64,000 nt of DNA from Galbibacter sp038433465 (GTDB lineage Bacteria; Bacteroidota; Bacteroidia; Flavobacteriales; Flavobacteriaceae). How positions within the stretch are numbered: position 1 is the stretch's first letter; every line of letters begins with the position of its first letter. Shown one piece after another: positions 32,753 through 42,704 of the stretch. The translations under genes were made by a program, and so were the position numbers. Under the pieces are notes generated by a model. That model was given only the letters and a program-made list of their open reading frames with translations, ran no database searches and was not told the origin of the DNA. Location of the stretch: assembly GCF_038433465.1 (NCBI RefSeq), contig NZ_JAESVF010000005.1, positions 62,001 through 126,000 of the forward strand, in the 5' to 3' direction.

Positions 32753-35700
32753 ATGGCTAGAAATAAAGATAAGAATACAGTACAACAGAGGTTTAACAAG
32801 ATCTCAATCGGGTTAGCATCTCCAGAGTCTATTTTAGCAGAGTCTAGAGGAGAAGTGCTAAAACCGGAAACCATTAATTACCGTACGCACAAACCAGAAC
32901 GCGATGGTCTTTTTTGTGAGCGTATTTTTGGGCCTGTTAAAGACTACGAATGTGCTTGTGGAAAATACAAAAGAATACGTTATAAAGGTATTGTATGTGA
33001 CCGATGTGGTGTTGAAGTTACCGAGAAAAAGGTACGTAGAGATAGAGTAGGACACATCAATTTGGTAGTGCCAGTTGCACACATCTGGTATTTCCGTTCT
33101 TTACCAAATAAAATAGGTTACCTTCTTGGATTACCATCTAAGAAGTTAGACATGATTATCTATTACGAGCGTTATGTAGTTATCCAACCAGGAAATGCTA
33201 CAAATGCTGATGGTGATCCTGTTCAAAAAATGGATTTCTTAACAGAAGAAGAATACCTAAATATTTTAGAATCTCTTCCAACAGAAAACCAATACTTAGA
33301 AGACACAGACCCAAATAAGTTTATCGCTAAAATGGGAGCTGAGTGTTTAATCGATTTATTATCAAGAATCGATCTTGACGAACTTTCTTACGAGTTAAGA
33401 CACAAAGCAAATACCGAAACTTCTAAGCAACGTAAAACGGAAGCATTAAAACGTTTGCAAGTTGTTGAGGCACTTCGTGAGTCTCAAAAGAACAGAGAAA
33501 ACAATCCAGAGTGGATGATTATGAAAGTAATTCCGGTTATTCCACCAGAATTACGTCCATTAGTACCACTTGACGGAGGGCGTTTTGCAACTTCAGATTT
33601 AAATGATTTGTATCGTAGAGTAATCATCAGAAACAATCGTTTAAAACGTTTAATGGAGATTAAAGCACCAGAAGTAATTTTACGTAACGAGAAGCGTATG
33701 CTTCAAGAGTCGGTAGATTCTTTATTCGATAACACACGTAAATCTTCTGCTGTAAAAACAGAATCGAATAGACCACTTAAATCACTTTCAGATTCATTAA
33801 AAGGAAAACAAGGACGTTTCCGTCAAAACCTTTTAGGTAAACGTGTAGATTATTCAGCACGTTCGGTTATTGTTGTTGGACCAGAAATGAAATTATACGA
33901 GTGTGGTCTTCCAAAAAATATGGCAGCCGAGCTGTACAAACCTTTTGTTATTAGAAAATTAATAGAAAGAGGAATTGTAAAAACAGTAAAATCTGCTAAG
34001 AAAATTATTGACAAAAGAGAGCCAGTGGTTTGGGATATCTTGGAAAACGTTCTTAAGGGACATCCAGTATTACTAAACCGTGCTCCAACGCTTCACCGTT
34101 TGGGTATCCAAGCGTTCCAGCCTAAGTTAATCGAAGGGAAAGCAATCCAGTTACACCCATTAGTGTGTACTGCATTTAACGCCGATTTCGATGGAGACCA
34201 GATGGCGGTTCACTTACCATTAGGACCAGAAGCTATTTTGGAAGCACAAATGTTAATGTTGGCATCTCATAATATCTTGAACCCTGCAAATGGTTCGCCA
34301 ATTACAGTACCATCTCAAGACATGGTTCTTGGATTGTATTATATGACGAAAGCTAGAAAGTCAACTCCAGAGCACCCAATTAAAGGTGAAGGATTAACTT
34401 TCTATTCTGCAGACGAGGTTACAATTGCATTCAACGAGAAAAAAGTTGATCTAAACGCAATGGTAAAAGTTCGTGCAAAAGACTTTAACGATAAAGGCGA
34501 ATTGGTAATGCAAATTATTGAAACTACTGTTGGTAGAATTTTATTCAACCAAGTAGTTCCAGAAAAAGCAGGTTATATCAATGAGGTATTAACCAAAAAA
34601 TCGCTTAGAGATATTATTGGTAACATTTTAAAAGCTACCGATGTACCTACAACCGCAGACTTCTTAGATAAAATTAAGAGTATGGGGTATAACTTCGCAT
34701 TCAAAGGAGGTTTATCATTCAGTTTAGGAGATATTATTATTCCTGAAGAAAAACACCCAATGATTGCTGAAGCTAATGAGCAAGTAGACGGAATTATGGC
34801 AAATTATAACATGGGTCTTATTACAAATAATGAGCGTTATAATCAGGTAATTGACGTTTGGACTTCTGCCAACGCAATGCTTACAGAACTTGCTATGAAA
34901 CGTATTCGTGAAGATAACCAAGGATTTAACTCGGTATTCATGATGCTTGACTCTGGAGCGAGGGGATCTAAAGAACAGATTCGTCAGCTTACAGGTATGC
35001 GTGGATTGATGGCGAAACCTAAAAAATCGACCGCAGGTGGTGGAGAAATTATTGAGAACCCGATTCTTTCTAACTTTAAAGAAGGACTTTCGATTCTTGA
35101 GTACTTTATCTCTACGCACGGTGCTCGTAAAGGTCTTGCCGATACCGCACTTAAAACTGCCGATGCTGGATACTTAACACGTCGTTTGGTAGACGTTTCT
35201 CAAGACGTTATCGTAAATACTGAAGATTGTGGTACGTTACGTGGTGTTGAAGTTGAAGCATTGAAAAAGAATGACGAAGTTGTAGAATCTTTAGGAGAAC
35301 GTATTTTAGGACGTGTTTCTTTACACGATGTTTACGATCCGTTAACGGAAGAATTATTAGTTCGTTCAGGAGAAGAAATTTCAGAAGAAATCGTTAAGAA
35401 AATCGACGCCTCTCCAGTAGAGAAAATCGAAGTACGTTCGCCACTTACTTGTGAAGCAAAACAAGGAATTTGTGCGAAATGTTACGGACGTAACCTTGCA
35501 ACTGGTAAAATGGTTCAACGTGGAGAAGCTGTTGGTGTTGTAGCCGCGCAATCTATTGGAGAGCCTGGAACACAGCTTACACTTCGTACATTCCACGTGG
35601 GAGGTATTGCAGGAAACATTTCAGAAGAAAATAAAGTAATCGCTAAATTTAACAGCAAGCTAGAAATCGAAGACCTTAAAACTGTTAAAGGTTCTGATGC

Positions 35701-37057
35701 TGACGGAAACGAAGTTGATGTTGTAATTTCTAGAACTGCAGAAGTTAAGTTTGTTGACGAGAAAACAGGTATTGTACTTGCTACTAATAACGTTCCTTAC
35801 GGTTCTCAAATTTTTGTGAAAGAAGGACAAAAAGTAGAAAAAGGAACTGTAATCTGTCAATGGGATCCATATAACGCGGTAATTGTTTCTGAATTCTCAG
35901 GAAAAATTGCTTACGAAAATATCGATCAAGGGGTTACTTACCAAGTAGAAATTGATGAGCAAACAGGATTCCAAGAGAAAGTAATTTCTGAATCTAGAAA
36001 CAAAAAATTAATTCCTACGCTTTTAATTAAAGACGCTAAAGGAGAAACTTTACGTTCGTACAACTTACCTGTTGGAGCCCACATTATGGTAGACAACAAC
36101 GAGAAAATTGCCGAAGGTAAAGTATTAGTTAAGATTCCTAGAAGATCTTCTAAAGCAGGGGATATTACAGGAGGTCTTCCGAGAGTTACCGAGCTTTTCG
36201 AAGCACGTAACCCTTCTAACCCAGCAGTTGTTACCGAGATTGACGGAGTTGTTTCTTTCGGAAAAATTAAAAGAGGTAACCGCGAGATTATTGTAGAGTC
36301 TAAATTAGGAGATATTAAAAAGTATTTGGTGAAATTATCTAACCAAATTCTTGTTCAGGAGAACGATTACGTTCGTGCTGGTATGCCGCTTTCAGACGGT
36401 TCGATCACTCCAGAAGATATCTTAAGAATTAAAGGCCCATCTGCAGTACAGCAATACTTAGTAAACGAAGTACAGGAGGTATACCGTTTACAAGGGGTGA
36501 AAATTAACGATAAGCACTTTGAGGTAGTAGTACGTCAAATGATGCGTAAAGTTAATATTCAAGATTCTGGAGATACTACATTCTTAGAGCAACAATTAGT
36601 TCATAAAGACGATTTCATTGAAGAAAATGACAGAATCTTTGGAATGAAAGTTATCGAAGATGCAGGAGATTCAGATACGCTTAGAGCAGGACAAATTGTT
36701 TCGCCTCGTGAGTTAAGAGATGAAAATTCGATCTTAAGAAGAGCAGATAAACAATTGGTAATTGCAAGAGATGCTGTACCAGCAGTAGCAACACCAATTT
36801 TACAAGGTATTACAAGAGCGTCGTTACAAACAAAATCGTTTATCTCGGCAGCATCGTTCCAAGAAACTACAAAAGTATTGAACGAAGCAGCAGTAAGCGG
36901 TAAAGTTGATGATCTTGAAGGATTAAAAGAAAACGTAATTGTTGGACACAGAATTCCAGCTGGTACTGGTATGAGAGATTACGATAACATTATCGTAGGA
37001 TCTAAAGAAGAGTACAACGAGATTATGGCTAGCAAACAGCAGCACGTTAACTTTTAA
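32753..37057 (+). CDS. rpoC: RNA polymerase beta' subunit
   Basis: 1434 residues. N-terminal zinc motif CACGKYKRIRYKGIVCDRCG, catalytic NADFDGDQM, bridge helix and second Cys cluster (CEAKQGICAKCYG). Complete, no inserts. Confidence 0.99.
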   Translation: MARNKDKNTVQQRFNKISIGLASPESILAESRGEVLKPETINYRTHKPERDGLFCERIFGPVKDYECACGKYKRIRYKGIVCDRCGVEVTEKKVRRDRVGHINLVVPVAHIWYFRSLPNKIGYLLGLPSKKLDMIIYYERYVVIQPGNATNADGDPVQKMDFLTEEEYLNILESLPTENQYLEDTDPNKFIAKMGAECLIDLLSRIDLDELSYELRHKANTETSKQRKTEALKRLQVVEALRESQKNRENNPEWMIMKVIPVIPPELRPLVPLDGGRFATSDLNDLYRRVIIRNNRLKRLMEIKAPEVILRNEKRMLQESVDSLFDNTRKSSAVKTESNRPLKSLSDSLKGKQGRFRQNLLGKRVDYSARSVIVVGPEMKLYECGLPKNMAAELYKPFVIRKLIERGIVKTVKSAKKIIDKREPVVWDILENVLKGHPVLLNRAPTLHRLGIQAFQPKLIEGKAIQLHPLVCTAFNADFDGDQMAVHLPLGPEAILEAQMLMLASHNILNPANGSPITVPSQDMVLGLYYMTKARKSTPEHPIKGEGLTFYSADEVTIAFNEKKVDLNAMVKVRAKDFNDKGELVMQIIETTVGRILFNQVVPEKAGYINEVLTKKSLRDIIGNILKATDVPTTADFLDKIKSMGYNFAFKGGLSFSLGDIIIPEEKHPMIAEANEQVDGIMANYNMGLITNNERYNQVIDVWTSANAMLTELAMKRIREDNQGFNSVFMMLDSGARGSKEQIRQLTGMRGLMAKPKKSTAGGGEIIENPILSNFKEGLSILEYFISTHGARKGLADTALKTADAGYLTRRLVDVSQDVIVNTEDCGTLRGVEVEALKKNDEVVESLGERILGRVSLHDVYDPLTEELLVRSGEEISEEIVKKIDASPVEKIEVRSPLTCEAKQGICAKCYGRNLATGKMVQRGEAVGVVAAQSIGEPGTQLTLRTFHVGGIAGNISEENKVIAKFNSKLEIEDLKTVKGSDADGNEVDVVISRTAEVKFVDEKTGIVLATNNVPYGSQIFVKEGQKVEKGTVICQWDPYNAVIVSEFSGKIAYENIDQGVTYQVEIDEQTGFQEKVISESRNKKLIPTLLIKDAKGETLRSYNLPVGAHIMVDNNEKIAEGKVLVKIPRRSSKAGDITGGLPRVTELFEARNPSNPAVVTEIDGVVSFGKIKRGNREIIVESKLGDIKKYLVKLSNQILVQENDYVRAGMPLSDGSITPEDILRIKGPSAVQQYLVNEVQEVYRLQGVKINDKHFEVVVRQMMRKVNIQDSGDTTFLEQQLVHKDDFIEENDRIFGMKVIEDAGDSDTLRAGQIVSPRELRDENSILRRADKQLVIARDAVPAVATPILQGITRASLQTKSFISAASFQETTKVLNEAAVSGKVDDLEGLKENVIVGHRIPAGTGMRDYDNIIVGSKEEYNEIMASKQQHVNF

Positions 37058-37078
37058 GGATACTTAATATAGAATAGC

Positions 37079-37117
37079 AAAACCCCAAAGAAATTTTTCT
37101 TTGGGGTTTTCTTTTTT
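37079..37117 (+). terminator. rpoBC terminator
   Basis: AAAACCCCAAAGAAA, TTT, TTCTTTGGGGTTTT then CTTTTTT: strong rho-independent terminator 22 bp after the rpoC stop. Confidence 0.95.
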
Positions 37118-37186
37118 AAAAACTATTTTTACTGAAGTTTGATTTGGGAGCATTCTCAACAAACTTTCAAATTTTAAACATATACA

Positions 37187-37501
37187 ATGAGTGATCAAAA
37201 CGACCAAAAGAAAAATCAAATCAATATAGAATTAGACGATGCTACTGCGGAAGGAACTTACGCAAACCTTGCTATTATCAATCATTCGGTATCGGAGTTT
37301 GTGGTAGATTATGTGAGTATTATGCCTGGACGTCCAAAGGCAAAAGTGAAAAGTAGAATTATTTTAACACCGCAACACGCCAAACGTTTTTTAAAGGCTT
37401 TAGCTGATAATGTAAACCGATTTGAGCAAGCACACGGGGAGATTAAAGATTACGAGCAACCTCCAATGCCATTGAACTTCGGTCCAACTGGAGAGGCTTA
37501 A
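37187..37501 (+). CDS. DUF3467 family protein
   Basis: 104 residues, soluble: INIELDDATAEGTYANLAIINHSVSEFVVDYVSIMPGRPKAKVKSRIILTPQHAKRFLKAL is the family core. Widely conserved beside rpoC in Bacteroidetes. Function unknown; the compact beta fold resembles a small regulatory or chaperone-like protein but nothing proves this. Confidence 0.92.
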   Translation: MSDQNDQKKNQINIELDDATAEGTYANLAIINHSVSEFVVDYVSIMPGRPKAKVKSRIILTPQHAKRFLKALADNVNRFEQAHGEIKDYEQPPMPLNFGPTGEA

Positions 37502-37896
37502 TGTTTACATTTGTTAAAGTATTGAATTGTTTAATCGCTTAATTTTTCAATTTAACAATTAACCGATTTTAATTGTTAATCAGGATGCGATGTCTCGACT
37601 CTGCCTGTCTGCCGACAAAGGCAGGCTCGACATGACTGCTTTCTTAAGTGTAGTTTTCATTTAGACGGAATAGAGAAAGTTTCATTTGTTAAAGTGTTGA
37701 ATTGTTTAATCGTATAATCTTTCAATCTTTCAATTCAACAAATTAGACAACATAAAATCCGCTTGCGTAACCTGCTAGCCCCGATTGAGCCAAATACCGT
37801 GTATGGGCGAAAGCCTGCCTGACGGTAGGCAGGCGGGTAACAGTTTTAGATTTTTACGCTTGCTTAAGTGCTACTAAAAATAAAATAGCAATACAT
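37502..37896. repeat. Repeat-rich intergenic region
   Basis: No gene. It holds two imperfect direct repeats (about 37502-37560 and 37679-37742, core ATTGAATTGTTTAATCG). Two GCCTGCC/GGCAGGC hairpins flank these: one at 37592-37635 within TCTCGAC...CTCGACATGA, the other at 37816-37837, a perfect GCCTGCCT/AGGCAGGC. They look like REP-type debris. Confidence 0.6.
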
Positions 37897-37939
37897 AAAA
37901 AATGCGTTTAGATTTTATACTTCTAAACGCATTTTTTAT
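37897..37939 (-). terminator. Terminator of the DUF4197 gene
   Basis: AAAAAATGCGTTTAGA, loop, TTCTAAACGCATTTTTT: symmetric stem with T tracts on both strands, 16 bp past the DUF4197 stop. Confidence 0.9.
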
Positions 37940-37954
37940 TTTATAAAGAAATTG

Positions 37955-38668
37955 TTAGTTGCTCAAAACAGAGTTTAGAATGGTTGAAGGGTTGGAACGT
38001 ACGTTGTTTTCGGTGTCTTCAACAATATTAAAAAGTCCGTCGGTAAGTTGTTTTGTTACCGCATCGGTTAAAATATCGGAGGTGTTATTTGTTGTGGTGC
38101 TAGTGCCAAGAACGCTTCCTAAAATGGAGTTTAGAGAGCTCGAGTTTGCTCCTAAAGCGTTATTTAAAAGGTCGTTTACACCAAGTGCTTCTGTTTTTTG
38201 AGAAACGACTGGAGTGATAGCGTTGATTAAATCGGTATAAGTTTTGTCTTTTAAATACGATGTTGCAGCGCCTTTTCCTCCAGAAATAATCGAAATAGCA
38301 TCTTGAGCAGTCATTTCGTTAATGGCTTTGGTAACGATAGGTTTTGCGGTAGTAATAGATGCATTTGCGATGTCGCTAATGAGCGCTTGCTCTTTTTCTA
38401 CAATACTCGACAAACCTAAAGAAGTAAGTTTGCTGTTAATGTCTTTTAGTTGTTGTGGCATGGCCGCATCAATAAGGGCATTGGTCATGAACTCGTTTGA
38501 ATCACCAAAAACGGAAAAAGCTTCTTGGGTTCCGTTGTTTAAAACCGATTGCACGGTATTTAATGGAATGTTGCTGTTTTGAGTTGTTGTTCCGCCAGTA
38601 TTTAAACTTGTGCAATTGGTAAGTAAAACTGATGTTGCCAATAAAGAGGCCATTACTATTTTCTTCAT
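37955..38668 (-). CDS. DUF4197 lipoprotein
   Basis: 237 residues with a lipoprotein signal (LLTNC, Cys19). Low-complexity Ser/Thr/Asn linkers frame the DUF4197 core: ALIDAAMPQQLKDINSKLTSLGL, GKGAATSYLKDKTYTDLINAITPVVSQKTEALGVN. Envelope protein of unknown function. Confidence 0.9.
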   Translation of the reverse strand: MKKIVMASLLATSVLLTNCTSLNTGGTTTQNSNIPLNTVQSVLNNGTQEAFSVFGDSNEFMTNALIDAAMPQQLKDINSKLTSLGLSSIVEKEQALISDIANASITTAKPIVTKAINEMTAQDAISIISGGKGAATSYLKDKTYTDLINAITPVVSQKTEALGVNDLLNNALGANSSSLNSILGSVLGTSTTTNNTSDILTDAVTKQLTDGLFNIVEDTENNVRSNPSTILNSVLSN

Positions 38669-38736
38669 TTTTTCAATTTTTTAGAGCACAAAAGTACATT
38701 ACTTTTTATAGGCTCGTAATTTTTTATGATAATTTT

Positions 38737-39234
38737 CTATAATCGTTTTTCAAGCTCGATAATTTCTAAGTATTTTATTTGTTCGCCATCGATTACAAAT
38801 CGCAACATGGTTCTAACTTTATGAAATCCATGTTTTCCTGCTGCGCCAGGATTCATGTGTAATAAATTCAGTTTTTTATCCCACATTACTTTTAGGATAT
38901 GCGAGTGTCCGCAGATAAATAGTTTTGGAGGATTTTTAATGATTTCATCTTTAATTCTACGGTCGTATTTATTTGGATATCCGCCGATATGAGTTATCCA
39001 TACATCAACTCCTTCACAAAAAAAACGATTGTTTTCTGGAAATTCTACGCGCGCTTTATCGTCGTCAATGTTACCATAAACACCCCTTAAAGGTTTGAGT
39101 TTTTTAAGAGTATCGGTCACATCAAGACTTCCAATATCTCCTGCATGCCAAACTTCATCGGCTTGTTTTACATACTTCAAGATGGCATCATCAATATAAC
39201 TGTGTGTGTCTGAAAGCAAAAGAATTTTTCGCAT
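38737..39234 (-). CDS. YfcE/MJ0936-type metallophosphodiesterase
   Basis: 165 residues with all calcineurin-like metal motifs: LLSDTHSY, HAGDIG, GNID, THIGG and CGHSHI. Acts as a Mn-dependent phosphodiesterase; the natural substrate is unknown. It is divergent from truA with a 112-bp gap. Confidence 0.93.
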   Translation of the reverse strand: MRKILLLSDTHSYIDDAILKYVKQADEVWHAGDIGSLDVTDTLKKLKPLRGVYGNIDDDKARVEFPENNRFFCEGVDVWITHIGGYPNKYDRRIKDEIIKNPPKLFICGHSHILKVMWDKKLNLLHMNPGAAGKHGFHKVRTMLRFVIDGEQIKYLEIIELEKRL

Positions 39235-39310
39235 AAAAAATAAAGGTCAAATATGTTTTTAAGGCTTTTAATACCCCATTTCAAAAATAAAATACTCCCG
39301 TTAAAATGAG

Positions 39311-39318
39311 TATCTTTG
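39311..39318 (+). promoter_or_regulatory. truA promoter -7 box
   Basis: TATCTTTG 29 bp before the TTG start codon of truA; predicts a short leader. Confidence 0.5.
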
Positions 39319-39346
39319 TAGCTTGTTACAAAAATAGCATTTTGAT

Positions 39347-40099
39347 TTGAGATATTTTTTGGAGCTTTCTTATAACGGTAGGCATTACCACGGGTGGCAA
39401 AATCAGCCCAACGCAATTTCTGTACAAGAAGTTTTAGAAAAAGCCCTTTCAATACTTCTGCGTTCGGATATTAGTATTATGGGCGCTGGAAGAACCGATT
39501 CTGGAGTACATGCCAAACAAATGTATGCTCATTTTGATACTGAAGAAACACTCGACACCGAGGTTCTAACCCATAAAATGAATAGTTTTTTACCTGAAGA
39601 TATTGCGATAAAAACTATTTTTAAGGTAACAGAGGAAGCGCATGCACGTTTTGACGCTACTCAACGAAGCTATGAGTATTGGTTGGTACAAGAGAAAAAT
39701 CCGTTTTTAAATGAATATGCACATTTTGTAAAAGTCAATTTGGATGTTGACGCGATGAATTGTGCTGCTGAAGAATTGTTAAAGCATAAAGATTTTCAAT
39801 GCTTTTCTAAATCAAACACAGATGTAAAAACATATCTTTGCGATGTACGAAAAGCAATATGGGTTCGAGAGAAAGACATGTTAGTTTTTCATATTACGGC
39901 CGACAGATTTTTAAGAAATATGGTGCGTGCTATTGTAGGAACATTGCTGGATGTTGGACTCGGAAAAATATCACAAACCGACCTCGTACAAATTATAAAT
40001 AGTAAAGATAGGAGTAATGCAGGTGCTTCGGTGCCAGCACACGGTCTTTATCTTACAGAGGTAGTTTACCCAGATTCAATTAATAAAATTAATGAGTAA
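39347..40099 (+). CDS. truA: tRNA pseudouridine(38-40) synthase
   Basis: 250 residues from a TTG start (39347), chosen because MRYFLELSYNGRHYHGWQ is the conserved family start and no ATG is near. The catalytic Asp lies in GAGRTDSGVHA. Modifies U38-40 of the tRNA anticodon arm. Its stop overlaps the next start by 8 bp. Confidence 0.95.
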   Translation: MRYFLELSYNGRHYHGWQNQPNAISVQEVLEKALSILLRSDISIMGAGRTDSGVHAKQMYAHFDTEETLDTEVLTHKMNSFLPEDIAIKTIFKVTEEAHARFDATQRSYEYWLVQEKNPFLNEYAHFVKVNLDVDAMNCAAEELLKHKDFQCFSKSNTDVKTYLCDVRKAIWVREKDMLVFHITADRFLRNMVRAIVGTLLDVGLGKISQTDLVQIINSKDRSNAGASVPAHGLYLTEVVYPDSINKINE

Positions 40100-41861
40100 A
40101 GATACAACAGGAAATTCATTCGATTTAGGCTTGTTTAAGCGTTTAATGCGCTATACAAAACCCTACCGTATAACTTTTATTGGCGTTGCTTTTGCGGCAA
40201 TTTCACTTTCAATATTTTCTTCTGTTCGTCCAATTTTACTTAAATATACCATTGACGATTATGTGCTTTCTAAAGATAGCCACGGACTATTAATGTTTGT
40301 GGTTTACATGACCATTGTGTTGTTTTTAGAAGTAATTAGTCAACTCTCATTTATATACTATGCAAACTGGTTAGGGCAGTCGGTTATTCAAGATATTCGT
40401 GTAAAACTCTTTAAGCATATGTTGAGTTTTAGAATGAAGTATTTTGACAGTTCTTCCGTAGGAATATTGGTAACAAGAGCTGTAAGTGATATTGAGCGTA
40501 TCGCCGCTATTTTTAGTGATGGCCTTTTTATGATTGTGAGCGATTTACTGAAAATGATTACCGTTGCAGGCGTAATGTTGTATTTCGATTGGAAACTGTC
40601 GCTTATTGTATTTGCTGTATTACCATTAATGCTTTATGCTACGCGTTTGTTTCAAAAGGCGATGAAAAAAGCTTTTATTGAAGTAAGGAAACAAGTTTCT
40701 AATTTGAATTCGTTTGTGCAAGAGCGACTTACAGGAATGAAAATTGTACAACTTTTCGTTAGAGAAAAAGAGGAGTACGAAGAGTTTAAAGTAATCAACG
40801 AAAAGCACAAAAAAGCGTGGATTAATACGGTTTGGTACAACTCAATTTTTATTGCAGTTGTAGAGCTTATGTCGTCTATAACCACTGGATTAATTGTTTG
40901 GTTTGGAGGGTTAAGAGCTGTAATGGACGGTGCGAGTGACTTAGGGAATATTTTTATGTTCATCATGTTGTCGTCTATGATTTTTAGACCCTTACGACAA
41001 ATTGCCGATAAGTTTAACACCTTGCAAATGGGGATGGTTGCTGCCAATAGAGTGTTTGATATTTTGGATACCAATAGTAAAATTGAAAACAAAGGAACAC
41101 TCACTGCAGCTAATTTAAAAGGAGATTTAGCTTTTAAAAATGTACGCTTTGGTTATATTGAAAATGAAGAAGTTTTACACGGAATTTCATTTGAAGCTAA
41201 ACCTGGAGAAACCATTGCCATTGTAGGAGCTACGGGTGCAGGAAAATCGACAATTATAAATTTGTTAAACAGATTTTACGATATCAATTCAGGAGAAATT
41301 GAAGTAGACGGAATCAATATCAACAATTTTACTTTACAATCGTTGCGTTCGCAAATAGCGGTGGTATTACAAGATGTATTTTTATTTGCTGATACAATTT
41401 TGAATAATATCACTTTAAACGACCCTTCAATAAAAGAAGAAACTGTTATACAAGCAGCAAAAGATATCGGGATTCATAAATTTATAAAGAGTTTACCTGG
41501 CGGATATCATTACAATGTTAAAGAAAGAGGAAGTATGCTTTCAAGTGGTCAGCGTCAGTTGATTTCGTTTTTACGTGCTTATGTGAGCAATCCTAGTATT
41601 TTAGTTTTGGATGAAGCAACTTCGTCGGTTGATGGATATTCAGAAAAACTTATTCAAAAAGCTACCGATAAAATTACAAAAGGAAGGACCTCGATTGTTA
41701 TTGCTCACCGTTTGGCAACAGTAAAAAAAGCTGATAGGATATTGGTTATGGATGCTGGAAAAATTGTGGAAGCCGGTACACACGAAGAATTACTTAAACA
41801 AGACAATGGGTATTACCGTAATTTGTACGAAGTGCAATTTATGGCAGAGGAAGCTCTTTAA
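40092..41861 (+). CDS. ABC exporter (MsbA-like half transporter)
   Basis: 589 residues: six-TM ABC-type exporter domain (about 20-320) and nucleotide-binding domain with Walker A GATGAGKST, signature LSSGQRQL, Walker B ILVLDEATS and H-loop IAHR. It works as a dimer; lipid or drug export is likely but the substrate cannot be read from sequence. Translationally coupled to truA. Confidence 0.95.
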   Translation: MSKDTTGNSFDLGLFKRLMRYTKPYRITFIGVAFAAISLSIFSSVRPILLKYTIDDYVLSKDSHGLLMFVVYMTIVLFLEVISQLSFIYYANWLGQSVIQDIRVKLFKHMLSFRMKYFDSSSVGILVTRAVSDIERIAAIFSDGLFMIVSDLLKMITVAGVMLYFDWKLSLIVFAVLPLMLYATRLFQKAMKKAFIEVRKQVSNLNSFVQERLTGMKIVQLFVREKEEYEEFKVINEKHKKAWINTVWYNSIFIAVVELMSSITTGLIVWFGGLRAVMDGASDLGNIFMFIMLSSMIFRPLRQIADKFNTLQMGMVAANRVFDILDTNSKIENKGTLTAANLKGDLAFKNVRFGYIENEEVLHGISFEAKPGETIAIVGATGAGKSTIINLLNRFYDINSGEIEVDGININNFTLQSLRSQIAVVLQDVFLFADTILNNITLNDPSIKEETVIQAAKDIGIHKFIKSLPGGYHYNVKERGSMLSSGQRQLISFLRAYVSNPSILVLDEATSSVDGYSEKLIQKATDKITKGRTSIVIAHRLATVKKADRILVMDAGKIVEAGTHEELLKQDNGYYRNLYEVQFMAEEAL

Positions 41862-41883
41862 TTCAATAGTTAGCAAATATTTG

Positions 41884-42549
41884 ATGAAGAACTGTAACTA
41901 CATAATTATTATTATTCTGATTTTAAGTTCTTGTTCTAATTTGGAGCAGAAAAAAAATCTGAAAGAATTGTATTCACAGGATTTTATAAAGTTGCAATCG
42001 GAAAACGATATTGAAATTATAAATTTAGATTCGGTTACGAGCTTCTCCGAATTAAGGAACAAAATGGGACAAATTACTTGCGAGGGAAAAGTTTCAGGAT
42101 TAAGGTTTGAATTAAAAGATACAATCTATAACATCACTGGATTTTCAGATTGCCCAAGCTCTAGAGTAATTGGATGCTACTTCAGACGGAATTTATTGTA
42201 TGTTAGAAATGATTCTTTGCTAATTGAAAACGGGAAATCCAAAAAGAGAAAACCAATCGCATTCCTAAAAACTGAACTGAATGAAATAATGTCAAAAACC
42301 TATAATTTTCAGCATAATGAAGACAAACTAAAACCAGCTTTAATTCATTTTTACGTTGAAGATAAATATCCAATTGAAACAACAAAGAGAGCTCTAAAAG
42401 AAATTGCTAGACAGTTTAAAGAAATTAATTCACAAAACGATTCTGACTATTTTAAGTATAAGATTCTTTTTGAGGGGTTTGACATTACAAATATTCCACC
42501 ACCACCACCACCACCAGAACCTAATGAATTTGATAACGGAAAAAAATAA
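41884..42549 (+). CDS. Lipoprotein of unknown function
   Basis: 221 residues from ATG 41884; an upstream in-frame extension overlaps the ABC gene and is not credible. Lipoprotein signal MKNCNYIIIIILILSSC, Cys17. A polyproline stretch (PPPPPPPEP, encoded by CCA/CCACCA repeats) lies near the C-terminus. No family recognised. It is followed directly by a palindromic noncoding element, and with it may be an acquired cassette. Confidence 0.75.
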   Translation: MKNCNYIIIIILILSSCSNLEQKKNLKELYSQDFIKLQSENDIEIINLDSVTSFSELRNKMGQITCEGKVSGLRFELKDTIYNITGFSDCPSSRVIGCYFRRNLLYVRNDSLLIENGKSKKRKPIAFLKTELNEIMSKTYNFQHNEDKLKPALIHFYVEDKYPIETTKRALKEIARQFKEINSQNDSDYFKYKILFEGFDITNIPPPPPPPEPNEFDNGKK

Positions 42550-42554
42550 AACGA

Positions 42555-42680
42555 TTTGCCAACAATGGTTATAAGCAATTGCTTGTTCTCGCTTATTTCT
42601 GAAAATCCGCGCGGATTTTCAGTTCGGTGTGTACTTGCAAAGTTAAGTGCTAACCCACTCAACTACTCATAGCCGAGGGA
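42555..42680 (+). repeat. Palindromic noncoding element downstream of the lipoprotein gene
   Basis: Starts TTGCCAACAATGGTTATAAG, contains a perfect 24-bp palindrome at 42599-42622 centred on CCGCGCGG, and continues through TGTGTACTTGCAAAGTTAAG. I believe I have seen very similar segments downstream of unrelated accessory genes in flavobacteria, but this comes from memory. Confidence 0.5.
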
Positions 42681-42704
42681 TTCTTAATTTGTATCAAATT
42701 CAAC

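Noticed and set aside
37730..37765. A fourth ECF-type promoter on the minus strand (TGTCTAA at about 37748)
   Set aside because: The upstream box is GGTTAC at a different spacing and no gene follows in the right place.
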